Positions 10,377-17,654 of a DNA stretch of 64,000 nt are shown here, one piece after another. Under the pieces are notes generated by a model. It was not told the origin of the DNA, did no database searches, and worked only from the letters and a program-made list of their open reading frames with translations. The stretch covers positions 178,902,556-178,966,555 of the forward strand of contig CP136067.1 in assembly GCA_032622095.1 (NCBI GenBank), in the 5' to 3' direction. Origin of the DNA: Siphonodentalium dalli (Eukaryota; Mollusca; Scaphopoda; Gadilida; Siphonodentaliidae). Position numbers and translations under genes: made by a program. Numbering within the stretch: the stretch's first letter is position 1; the number at the start of each line of letters is the position of its first letter.

Positions 10377-11558
10377 CTAATCAATGACCATGTGTGCTGG
10401 GAAAGTTCCATAAACTAAGATGACTGCTGTTTCTGGCAAAGCTTCACTAAATCTCATATCCAACTGTACTAAGCCTTTATTTATGGATGCTGTGTCTTCT
10501 CCATAAGGCTCTATGCAGAATATAGTGTACCCAACTTTAAAGTAATCTCTATTGATTGGTGCTTCTGGAAAAGCTTTAATGAGATTATGGTACGCATCCA
10601 AATAATCGTCCTTTTTAAAGTTCAGGTTTAAGGGGCGGCTGGGTACTGATTGACCGTCAACTGTAACAGCTAGATGGTTTACATCATAATTTTTATAGTT
10701 AAATGGATTTTTGGTGTAGCTTCCATTCAAAGCCTCTGCCTCTGTAAGCACTATAAGAATTCTTTGCGGAACATCATTTTGAAACAAGTTACTCGCTGTG
10801 AAATTAAAAGAGCGTTTGGCGAATGAAAAGGCTTTAATAATTGATTTCTCAAATGGGTATATAGCGTATTTCGTGCTGAGATTTCTCTCAATATCTTCTG
10901 TTTTGACGAAACATACTTTGAATTTGGCATCAGTGATCTTCAGTTTGTATTTTGGTGTAGCATCCGGACTCATTAAACAGAAGGCATTTTTGCTGGGCCA
11001 TAATGTTATTTTTACTGGCACCCCGTTCAAAATGTATCTATTTTGCTGACCGAGGTCATGGGAGATGGGGCCTGACACTGACACTATAGAATTGTCATCG
11101 AAAAAATCCGTTCTTACTACTAGACCGGTATTTCTAGTAGTGGACTCCATATATTTACTTTGGTCCTTCACATATAATCGTTCAGTAAGGCTATATTTTT
11201 GTTGCATTGATGTAGATGTAAGTAACGTATCCAAATAACCCTTATATCCGTGGTAAGGTCCCAGGGATCCCACAGGGGTATGTTGTAACTCTATATTACA
11301 GTAACTAAATATTGATGATAGAGCCAAGTTAATGGGGCCGACTTTCGAGGTTGAAATCAATGGCGTACCATCTTCCTTAACGATCTTAATTTTGACACTG
11401 AGTGTAGAGTTCTTTAAATCGCTATAATCGTTGGACGTTCCGGGTATACAAAATTCTAAAGGTGAATTTTCCGCAATATGAGTCACTGTATTGAAATCGA
11501 TCCATTCTTTAGATGGGGCAGCTGCACTGTCATAATCAAATATTGGCAAGTTATTCAT
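10377..11558 (-). CDS. F54H12.2-like Polinton capsid protein (candidate major capsid protein)
   Basis: An intact protein of 393 residues from the ATG at 11558. I prefer this start to the ATG at 11573 because it overlaps the stop of the upstream basic gene (ATGAATAA), a style repeated along this gene block. The sequence has the layout of the protein annotated as F54H12.2-like in many animal genomes: an EWIDF start of the fold, VGPINLALSSIFS, RYILNGVPVKI, KNPFNYKNY and a C-terminal LDMRFSEALP strand. This family is found in Polinton/adintovirus elements and is interpreted as a double-jelly-roll capsid component. It would form the shell of virus-like particles together with the minor capsid protein and packaging ATPase encoded nearby. 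No lesion is visible. Whether it is the hexon-like or another capsid subunit should be settled by structure prediction. Confidence 0.8.
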   Translation of the reverse strand: MNNLPIFDYDSAAAPSKEWIDFNTVTHIAENSPLEFCIPGTSNDYSDLKNSTLSVKIKIVKEDGTPLISTSKVGPINLALSSIFSYCNIELQHTPVGSLGPYHGYKGYLDTLLTSTSMQQKYSLTERLYVKDQSKYMESTTRNTGLVVRTDFFDDNSIVSVSGPISHDLGQQNRYILNGVPVKITLWPSKNAFCLMSPDATPKYKLKITDAKFKVCFVKTEDIERNLSTKYAIYPFEKSIIKAFSFAKRSFNFTASNLFQNDVPQRILIVLTEAEALNGSYTKNPFNYKNYDVNHLAVTVDGQSVPSRPLNLNFKKDDYLDAYHNLIKAFPEAPINRDYFKVGYTIFCIEPYGEDTASINKGLVQLDMRFSEALPETAVILVYGTFPAHMVID

Positions 11559-11731
11559 GATCAAACGCGTCAAGAACCCGTCGATATTTCCGTATTTTCG
11601 TTACAGCTGTCCGGGGTTTCCTCACTTTTTTTTAATGACGGCTGCCTTCGTTATAGACTTCAAACCTCTGAATGGTTTAACTGGCATATATGCCCTACGC
11701 GCGCATCGTAATAATATCTAGTACCCACCAT
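11551..11731 (-). pseudogene. Small, very basic protein between minor and major capsid genes, frameshifted
   Basis: The interval between the two capsid genes is not empty. An ATG at 11731 overlaps the end of the minor-capsid gene and reads YYYDARVG. The reading then shifts frame near 11690 into a Lys/Arg-rich stretch (PVKPFRGLKSITKA), and again at a run of eight T (11626-11633) into another basic stretch that ends with a TAA at 11551-11553 overlapping the capsid ATG. Over about 60 codons the charge is strongly positive, as expected of a DNA-condensing core peptide or a capsid-associated peptide such as those in related viruses. Two frameshifts make this copy broken, unless the T8 slip is programmed or an assembly error. 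Function is inferred from charge and position only. Confidence 0.5.
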
Positions 11732-12104
11732 TTTGTATTATATTCAATGTGCAGTGAACTGATTTCGCATCAACTAGTTTAAAATTCTGGTCTAGAATAT
11801 ATATCCTTATAAAGTGCCAAGAGCCAGGTTTAATGGGGATATTTTCAGCCCCACTGAAATCTTGACTATCATCACTGTAAAGGGCTATTAGCATGGGTAA
11901 CATAGATCTCGAAACTGTTGAATCCTGACAAATATCACAGCATATATACGTAACTATATCAACAGGCCATGGATTAATATAAATTTGTTCTAATGATACG
12001 GATCCGTCAGTTAACATATGAGGTAATGGTAGAGTGAAATCTCCACCCACATTATCTGGAAAATAATCTTTGTATTTATCACTGGAAATATATAGCTTCA
12101 TCAT
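11718..12104 (-). CDS. Minor-capsid/penton-like small protein
   Basis: An intact 128-residue protein. It starts MMKLYISS and soon reads GGDFTLPLPHML, resembling the opening beta strands of Polinton/adintovirus minor capsid (penton-like) proteins, which begin with a short strand, an N/G-rich turn and a strand ending LP. It is shorter than the usual single-jelly-roll minor capsid, so it may be a reduced form. Its ATG shares one base with the integrase stop (TGATG) and its end overlaps the start of the next basic peptide. Position between the integrase and major capsid genes supports a virion role. The family call is moderate because similarity is limited to the N-terminal part and to context. 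Confidence 0.5.
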   Translation of the reverse strand: MMKLYISSDKYKDYFPDNVGGDFTLPLPHMLTDGSVSLEQIYINPWPVDIVTYICCDICQDSTVSRSMLPMLIALYSDDSQDFSGAENIPIKPGSWHFIRIYILDQNFKLVDAKSVHCTLNIIQNGGY

Positions 12105-13164
12105 CAGTATTTAACTAGATCAACTTCAGGTATCCAACTATCGAATTTAGGGCCACAGTTAAGCCACCTAACGAGAAGCTTGCCTCTACTTTTCTTTAAA
12201 ACCTTCTTTATTTTGAATACTGTATCTTGACTTATGATCACCAATTGTAGCTCTTGCTCATAAAATGAACCAGTGACCGCCTCTTTGTCCCAATCAATTA
12301 TCTTATAAACGTTTAGATTATCTCTTCTATATCTTTTTATTACTGTGAATATTTCACCCGTCCACTTTTGATAAAATTCCTTTTCATAAACGTCCTTCAA
12401 ATGCGAAATTCGTACTTTATCACCCAGTTTATATCGGTAGGGCTTTATAACACGTTCTTTACGTTTCAAAGCTAGTTCATATCTTGTCTCTGACTCGTTT
12501 TCGTTATTAATGTCAATTGGGGCACGACTGATTGATCTGTGTTTGGAACGATTATAAGTGTTTATTATGTCCTGTAGAACTAAACTGTAATCACTGCCTA
12601 CAGAGTGCACCATATACCTATAAATACGACTTTTCAAAGTCCGTATCAATCGTTCAGCAAAATTCGCTTTAATTTCATTTTGTGTGACAGAGTGAGTTAT
12701 TCTCTCCCTCTTCAATACACGTTTAACTAAAACATTACTATACTCCATTCCTTTGTCCGTCCTAAGGACTTTTGGTCTTCTGGTTTCAGTAGCAAATATA
12801 TCAGTAAATGCGGCACTCATATCTTTAGCACGTTTGGTCCTCATGGCTCGAACCCATGCAAATCTGGAGAATATATCTATGCATACCAATATATATCTAT
12901 AGGGACTGCCTGAAGCATTCATGTCAGCCAAATCACTATCCCAAAGCGCGTCTAAACCGTCAGTAATAAGTCTGCTTCTGGGGAATTTAACCCGCTTTGG
13001 TCTGACTAACCCGTAAGTTTCCTGTGAAGCTAACCAATCTCGTATTTTTTCCTACTTAATGTGTGTATACCATCATCCTTGACGGCTCTGGACAAACGCT
13101 CAAAGTCTCCTAAACTACCTTTCTTAGATGTGTCATAATAAATAGATTTCAAGTATTCATCCAT
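12104..13164 (-). pseudogene. Retroviral-type (rve) integrase with C-terminal chromodomain, one frameshift
   Basis: The frame opens at the ATG at 13164, eight bases inside the end of the TBP-like gene (ATGGATGA). It shifts by one base near a run of six T at 13045-13050 and then continues open from before 12931 to the stop at 12104. The DDE catalytic triad is present: the Asp in the WDSDLADM segment, the Asp in RTDKGMEYSN, and the Glu in NFAERLIRTLKSR. The last about 45 residues (KIKKVLKKSRGKLLVRWLN, then DSWIPEVDL) are a chromodomain, the module that Polinton integrases use to bind histone tails. The enzyme would insert the linear element DNA into the host genome. One frameshift in a homopolymer is the only lesion, so a sequencing error or slippage is possible. 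Confidence 0.9.
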
Positions 13165-13690
13165 TGTGAAACAAACCTATTTCCATGAGTGTGGGATATA
13201 TCACACCGATTATGTCTTTTCGTTTTTTAACTCCTGTTATTAATATTTTTCCGCTGCTATGACATGTGAAATTTATATTTTGTCTCTTGAAGTTTACTCC
13301 AGGGAACAACTCTGGTTCATAAATACCTTCCAAACAGTCAGTTATATTAACTAAATTCAGTTTATGACTGATGTCGTGAGTCAGTGATGAAGTAACGATT
13401 TTTATTTTATCCAATTTCACCGAAAATCCTAGTCTTTGAATTAATCTGGCATATTTTCTTAATTTCTTCACTGCACATCTATAATCATACGATGCTCCCA
13501 TAAATAATAACTGACAATTTTTGTATACCCAACAGCAACCACCGATAACATGGTTCTTCCATATTATTATCTTCGAGTTGTATACAGCATCGCACAATTT
13601 ATTAGTCAGTTCCTTCATATTGGGTTTAAAACCCACATTACCAGATATGACGAAGTTTGTACAACGTACCATTTTGGTTAAGTAATACAT
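13157..13690 (-). CDS. TATA-binding protein (TBP) homologue encoded by the element
   Basis: An intact 177-residue protein, about the length of a TBP core. It shows the TBP two-repeat plan. Repeat 1 has NFVISGNVGFKPNMKEL, AVYNSK and KYARLIQRLGF (residues 79-89). Repeat 2 has YEPELFPGV (from residue 124), SGKILITGVK (146-155) and a final IYPTL helix. YEPELFPG and SGK-x-x-TG-x-K are diagnostic of TBP. Several positions that carry DNA-kinking phenylalanines in cellular TBP appear changed: Ile and Tyr in repeat 1, and His in the last site of repeat 2. DNA binding may therefore be altered. It has no N-terminal extension and no intron. It lies between a membrane-protein gene and the integrase, overlapping the latter by eight bases, so it is part of the mobile element and not a stray host gene. 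The likely role is recognising the element's TATA promoters; that role is inference. Confidence 0.82.
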   Translation of the reverse strand: MYYLTKMVRCTNFVISGNVGFKPNMKELTNKLCDAVYNSKIIIWKNHVIGGCCWVYKNCQLLFMGASYDYRCAVKKLRKYARLIQRLGFSVKLDKIKIVTSSLTHDISHKLNLVNITDCLEGIYEPELFPGVNFKRQNINFTCHSSGKILITGVKKRKDIIGVIYPTLMEIGLFHNG

Positions 13691-13710
13691 CTTTCAAAAG
13701 TTTATCCATC

Positions 13711-13968
13711 TTATACTCGTACCGGGGTGGGTTTACTTCCTATTGAAGGGGTGGGCAGTGCGATACCAATACCTGAACTCAATAGAGAAACCCATAATGT
13801 TTTAGGTTCTTTATCCAATGATAAATTAATTATGGCCGTGATGATTATGATATAGAGTATTAACATCTGGCAAAAATATACCATTTCGGTGCGAGGAATC
13901 TTCTGGCCTAACCAATCCCACTTTTCCGATATGCGTTCTGGATCCATTTTTATGCGTTCTGGATCCAT
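13711..13968 (-). CDS. Small membrane protein of the Polinton-type element
   Basis: An intact 85-residue protein. After an acidic/basic head and the word KIPRTEMV comes a strong hydrophobic segment (residues about 29-50), followed by a second, weaker hydrophobic stretch with LLSSGIGIALPTPS. The PRTEMV-plus-transmembrane layout is one I associate with small conserved proteins of Polinton/adintovirus-like elements; function is not known. The first seven residues are repeated (MDPERI twice) by a short DNA duplication, so the original start may be the second ATG at 13947. It lies 32 bases after the IAP stop and 20 bases before the TBP-like ATG. A role in virion membrane interaction or vertex anchoring is only a guess. 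Confidence 0.55.
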   Translation of the reverse strand: MDPERIKMDPERISEKWDWLGQKIPRTEMVYFCQMLILYIIIITAIINLSLDKEPKTLWVSLLSSGIGIALPTPSIGSKPTPVRV

Positions 13969-14000
13969 TTTTTTTCAACATCTTTACATCTTAGGTATCC

Positions 14001-14618
14001 TTATAACATGAAAATCCTAGTCATAGCAGTTATATTTTGTCTGCAAACTGGACATTTCTCTAAACCAATGGCACACATTTCACACGCACAAACGTGTGAA
14101 CACGGAAGAAAACATATATTTTTAGCCCCTTCCAAGCATATAATACATTGATCAATAGGTGTAATTTCGTGCGTAGAAACATCCATTGATGTAATAGGAA
14201 TAGCTGCGTCCGGAGTATCCTGTCTGTCATTTTCCTCATAATGCAGTAGCCTGTCTATTGCACTCTCACTCAACCCCTCTGTAAAACTCATAGCCTCGGG
14301 TTGGTCTCCCTTGACAAAATCAAAGAAACGTATGAGACTGCATTGGGGATAATGCTTCCTATGTTCTTCCAAAGGGCTCTCCCCAATCTCCCATTTGAAT
14401 AAACCCCCTCCACATTGAAAACATTTGACCCTGTCTTCATAACCTATATAATATAACCCCGCTTCTGCCATTTTTTCTGCAGGTATCACATCATTCCAAC
14501 CTTCGTACGTTAGTAATCTCGAACTTTTAGCTGACATGTTGGGATGTCTAGGTATAGATTTCGGAAATATTCCATAATATGTAGTCCAACACAAACCAGA
14601 ATGAGGTGGGATATCCAT
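14001..14618 (-). CDS. Inhibitor-of-apoptosis protein: one BIR domain plus C-terminal RING
   Basis: An intact 205-residue protein. The BIR domain starts near residue 28 (SRLLTYEGW) and has the zinc ligands Cys66, Cys69, His86 and Cys93 with the conserved Gly54 and Trp76. The C-terminal RING (residues 158-192) is of C3HC4 type, with CIIC, PCSH and CPVC. BIR-RING proteins bind caspases or IAP antagonists and ubiquitinate partners; animal DNA viruses such as baculoviruses carry such genes to delay host cell death. Here the gene opens the long minus-strand block, behind a TATA-like site at 14673-14682, and is intronless, which suggests capture as cDNA or long residence in the element. Molluscs have expanded IAP families, a likely source. 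Confidence 0.92.
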   Translation of the reverse strand: MDIPPHSGLCWTTYYGIFPKSIPRHPNMSAKSSRLLTYEGWNDVIPAEKMAEAGLYYIGYEDRVKCFQCGGGLFKWEIGESPLEEHRKHYPQCSLIRFFDFVKGDQPEAMSFTEGLSESAIDRLLHYEENDRQDTPDAAIPITSMDVSTHEITPIDQCIICLEGAKNICFLPCSHVCACEMCAIGLEKCPVCRQNITAMTRIFML

Positions 14619-14672
14619 TTTTAATAACTTAAATTGAAAACTTTCCTTATAAATTTTGATACTGTTTGACGA

Positions 14673-14682
14673 CTATAAATAG
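14673..14682 (-). promoter_or_regulatory. TATA-like promoter of the IAP-to-capsid block
   Basis: CTATTTATAG on the minus strand lies about 55 bases before the IAP ATG. A second AT-rich candidate at 14647-14653 is too close to the ATG to be used. Confidence 0.4.
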
Positions 14683-14775
14683 AGGTGTTTCACTACATCA
14701 CTATATGTCAAAACACATTTTTGCAGAGTGCGAAATATATACTAAAATGCACTTAAAATAGTTGTGAAATGGACT

Positions 14776-14781
14776 TTTATT
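14776..14781 (-). terminator. Polyadenylation signal ending the ATPase block
   Basis: AATAAA on the minus strand lies about 65 bases past the last stop of the ATPase block (14846) and before the IAP promoter, separating two transcription units. Confidence 0.45.
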
Positions 14782-14845
14782 TTAATGCTTATTAGATAGT
14801 TCAAAATCACCACGTTTGACGTTTGATTAATAAAACCATTCAATC

Positions 14846-15127
14846 TTATTCAGTCAACCATTTAGATTTTAAAACATTATGTATAAGTCCTGGTGGTTTT
14901 AGTTTTTTATCCATCTAGGTGTTGATATGTTTAGGTACATGTTCTGGTTTTATAGGATTATCTGTCGTTGTGATGCTTTGATTATGAATAAGCTCCGGTT
15001 TTAGCGGTTTATCCACTGTGGTGATGGCTGGTACGTGCGGTATAGATATTCCAGTTTGTTCACAACTTGTTATTAGTTGCTGATATTTTTCAAAAGATAT
15101 CAGTATATTTTTCTCGAAAACAGCCAT
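14846..15127 (-). pseudogene. Small repeat protein of the ATPase block, split by an in-frame stop
   Basis: A 70-codon frame from the ATG at 15127 ends at a TAG at 14915-14917. The same frame resumes at once with an ATG and runs 22 codons to a TAA at 14846-14848. The two parts share a repeated word: DKPLKPELIHN and DNPIKPEHVPKHI before the stop, and KKLKPPGLIHN after it. The TAG is therefore most likely a nonsense change inside one gene of about 93 codons. The family is not recognised. It begins two bases after the stop of the previous gene, so it belongs to the ATPase transcript. Confidence 0.5.
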
Positions 15128-15129
15128 TT

Positions 15130-15441
15130 TTATAGATCTCTCAGTGGTGTGTTTCTTATCAATGCTCTTACAGCTTGAGCATTCCTCTTCAAAAGTAACT
15201 TTTTTTTCCTAATACCTAACTTATTATCAGCTAGAGATCTATATATTTCTTTATAACTAGTTATAGTATCTAAACGAGTAACTATTAACACACCTCTGAT
15301 AATATTAATAGCTATCTCAACTATAGCTCGAACTTGGTCGTATGATGAAGAATAAATTAGTGCCTTTAATTGACTTTTAGAATTGGTGGATGCTAGTAGA
15401 TACAGAAAATCCAAATTATCTTTCACCAGTTGACTAGCCAT
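15130..15441 (-). CDS. Small conserved basic protein of Polinton-type elements
   Basis: An intact 103-residue protein, mostly helical, with a Lys/Arg-rich second half (GIRKKKLLLKRNAQ). The layout matches a small protein often found beside the packaging ATPase or capsid genes in Polinton/adintovirus elements. That layout is an N-terminal NLDFLxLL helix, an LKALI turn, a helix ending NIIRGVLIVT, then a basic KxxRSLADxKLxxRKKKLLL segment. Its function is unknown; its charge would suit nucleic-acid binding. It starts five bases after the ATPase stop. Confidence 0.5.
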   Translation of the reverse strand: MASQLVKDNLDFLYLLASTNSKSQLKALIYSSSYDQVRAIVEIAINIIRGVLIVTRLDTITSYKEIYRSLADNKLGIRKKKLLLKRNAQAVRALIRNTPLRDL

Positions 15442-15446
15442 TGTCG

Positions 15447-16106
15447 TTATAGAATTTTGTAAATAATAGGATATTGTCCCGGAAATATATCGGTTCTCAC
15501 ACGGAATTCCTCTTCAGCATTCGTGATCAAATCTACTATCAGATATCCAAATTTTTTGGACATAACTGAATCCTTATAACAATCTGGGAGAATTCTTGTT
15601 TTTCCTGGAAATAATTGCTGGCCCAAATAACGTATTTGGGCTAAATCTCTAGGGCTTTTAAGTAGTACCAAGTATGAAGCATTTAAAGCTATAGTCCTGG
15701 CAGATGAACCACGTTGAAAAGAATTTTGTAGTATTATTATTACTGACAGTTTTTTATGGTGACATGTTTGTGTGAATGCACACTCTATATCAGAACTATT
15801 TACTACTTTATGTCCCAAATCATCTAGAATTATAAGCGCGGGCTGCCCATCAGCAAATTTTTCTAAAAGTTCTGTACTAGGCATTCCTTCATTGAAAGTA
15901 ATTTCCGGAATTTGTTTTTTCATTTCATCATATAATTCTTGATATGCACCATAGCAGTATATAAATTTGCGCGGTGGGTCGCTTTCAATTATTGCTTGTA
16001 TATTCTTCAGGAAAGTGAATACCCAGTGAGTTTTACCAGACTTAGTCGCACTGGATATAATGAAACTCGAATTCGCCTCAAATTGAATAAGCGCCATTAT
16101 TAACAT
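15447..16106 (-). CDS. A32-like genome-packaging ATPase (FtsK/HerA superfamily)
   Basis: An intact protein of 219 residues (216 if the ATG at 16097 is used). Walker A is ATKSGKT at residues 20-26, directly followed by HW as in Polinton and NCLDV A32-type ATPases. Walker B is ALIILDD, with Asp95 and Asp96. A sensor-like Gln (IILQN) follows about 30 residues later. Length fits Polinton ATPases. The enzyme is expected to pump element DNA into capsids made by the capsid genes of the neighbouring block. It is the first gene after the TATA box at 16162-16167, and no lesion is visible. Confidence 0.9.
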   Translation of the reverse strand: MLIMALIQFEANSSFIISSATKSGKTHWVFTFLKNIQAIIESDPPRKFIYCYGAYQELYDEMKKQIPEITFNEGMPSTELLEKFADGQPALIILDDLGHKVVNSSDIECAFTQTCHHKKLSVIIILQNSFQRGSSARTIALNASYLVLLKSPRDLAQIRYLGQQLFPGKTRILPDCYKDSVMSKKFGYLIVDLITNAEEEFRVRTDIFPGQYPIIYKIL

Positions 16107-16161
16107 TCACATCAGAACTATTTTTCCTTATTACTTATCAATCGATAACACACCCCCGCTG

Positions 16162-16167
16162 TATATA
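16162..16167 (-). promoter_or_regulatory. TATA box of the ATPase block
   Basis: TATATA lies 56 bases before the ATG at 16106 on the minus strand. Confidence 0.45.
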
Positions 16168-16169
16168 AC

Positions 16170-17340
16170 CACACCATCGATGTCACAGAGATCTATAGAT
16201 ATGATAAACACGACTGTGAATCGTTTCGACGCACAGTAATTATAATTAACTTGTTTACATTTGACCTTGAATTAAATTACCGCACCTGCCTTTAGATCGA
16301 AGATAATTGCATAAACCGTTAGAACGGACCATATTCGACCTTGCCTTTTTACACCTGCCGCTACTGGGAAAGAATCAAAAGCAGTTAACATTCAATCATA
16401 CAAATCAGCAACTGTTTAACCAGCGAACACCGCTAATGTTCAACGAGCAAATGCAGCTAGCATTGAACCAGCGATTACGGGTACGAAAGTTTACTGATAT
16501 ATAAAAATGGCCCTTGTTGGTCATCCGCTTTTTCAGGGGCTGGGGGCAATAGGTATACAGAAGACCCCCTACTAAGCCCATACAATGGGCCCATCGTAAG
16601 ACTATAGGACTAGACAAAGTTTTGGATGGGCGAAAATAATCCAATTTAATAGTATTGTATACATCTCATTTTGTGGGGACCTCATCTACTGGCTTCCGGA
16701 ACATTCTAAATAAAGTTATCCACTGATGTCTTGGTTTTTTTTTGGAGAAGTTATACAGTGGTGTGGACCCTGACTCACAATCCATGAGGACTGGACAAAA
16801 AACAATTATCAGACTAGGTTCTTAGAAATATGTATACAGAATGATTTTTTGATTGATTCCCGTATGATTTCCGGATTTGATAATGATAATTTAAGGGCGG
16901 GATTCCATTGTTCGGGGAACGTGTGGTAGGAATGAATAAATTAGTCAGGTTTTGGACACGCTTTCGAAAACGCGCGGTCTAACCAGGTGACTCTGCAGGT
17001 GCACGATTCCATTGTTTTCAAAAGGTCCACGAGAAGCATAGTGACGCTAAAAAATTGTGGCGGGATTATTAAAAAGGCGTCGGCACGTGGTCTAACCGGG
17101 TGCACGATTCCATTGTTTCAGGCTAGCGTGGTCCAAACACCTGCACACTTCCATTGTTTTCAAAAGGTCCACGAGAAGCATGGTGACGCTAAAACAAATT
17201 GTGGCGGGATTATTAAAAAGGCGTCGGCACGTGGTCTAACCAGGTGCACGATTCCATTGTTTCAGGATATCGTGGTCCAAACACCTGCACACTTCCATTG
17301 TTTTCAAAGGTCCAAACAGGTGCACGAGGCTTGCTGACAA
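16170..17340. repeat. Right arm of the element or flank, with tandem repeats
   Basis: No gene is seen. From 16.98 to 17.34 kb two diverged copies of a unit of about 130-190 bp contain GTGCACGATTCCATTGTTT and CGGGATTATTAAAAAGGCGT. Short AACAG-type repeats occupy 16.38-16.49 kb. A frame of 116 codons across the repeats (16987-17337) is repetitive and not a gene. This may be the right arm of the Polinton-type element, but I found no matching inverted repeat on the left. Confidence 0.5.
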
Positions 17341-17612
17341 TTATGGTGGCCATTGTTGGGTCGAATAAGGAGGAGTTTCGACACCCTATCATATAATTAA
17401 GAATCAGCGACTTTAATTAAAACCTATCAAATAATTAAGAACGAAAAGGAGGGGCTTCATTAATTCATTCTACCTATCAGATAAGTGAGAAGGAAAAGGA
17501 GGGGCTTTGATATAATAAGGACCCCTCATAAACCCCTACCATTGGCCCCTTAAGACAATAGGATGAAACAAAGGGGTCAAAACTCAATAGAATTGACCTA
17601 ATAGCGCTCCGA
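16535..17612. repeat. Two diverged direct copies of a ~110-bp segment
   Basis: The stretch at about 16540-16650 (ACCCCCTACTAAGCCCATAC, then GTAAGACTATAGGA) has a diverged direct copy at about 17518-17610 (ACCCCTCATAAACCCCTACC, then AAGACAATAGGATG). Both lie just outside the ATPase block. They are old dispersed or arm repeats. Confidence 0.45.
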
Positions 17613-17654
17613 TTACTACTAGTGTCACTCGCGAAGACGGCAAATATAAGACAC

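Noticed and set aside
3189-16325. Shared AACCGTTAGA words at 3189, 3270 and 16316 as terminal inverted repeats
   Set aside because: Only about 10 bases match and in direct orientation; not enough to define element ends.
16987-17337. 116-codon frame right of the ATPase
   Set aside because: It reads straight through a tandem repeat and repeats itself; no domain.
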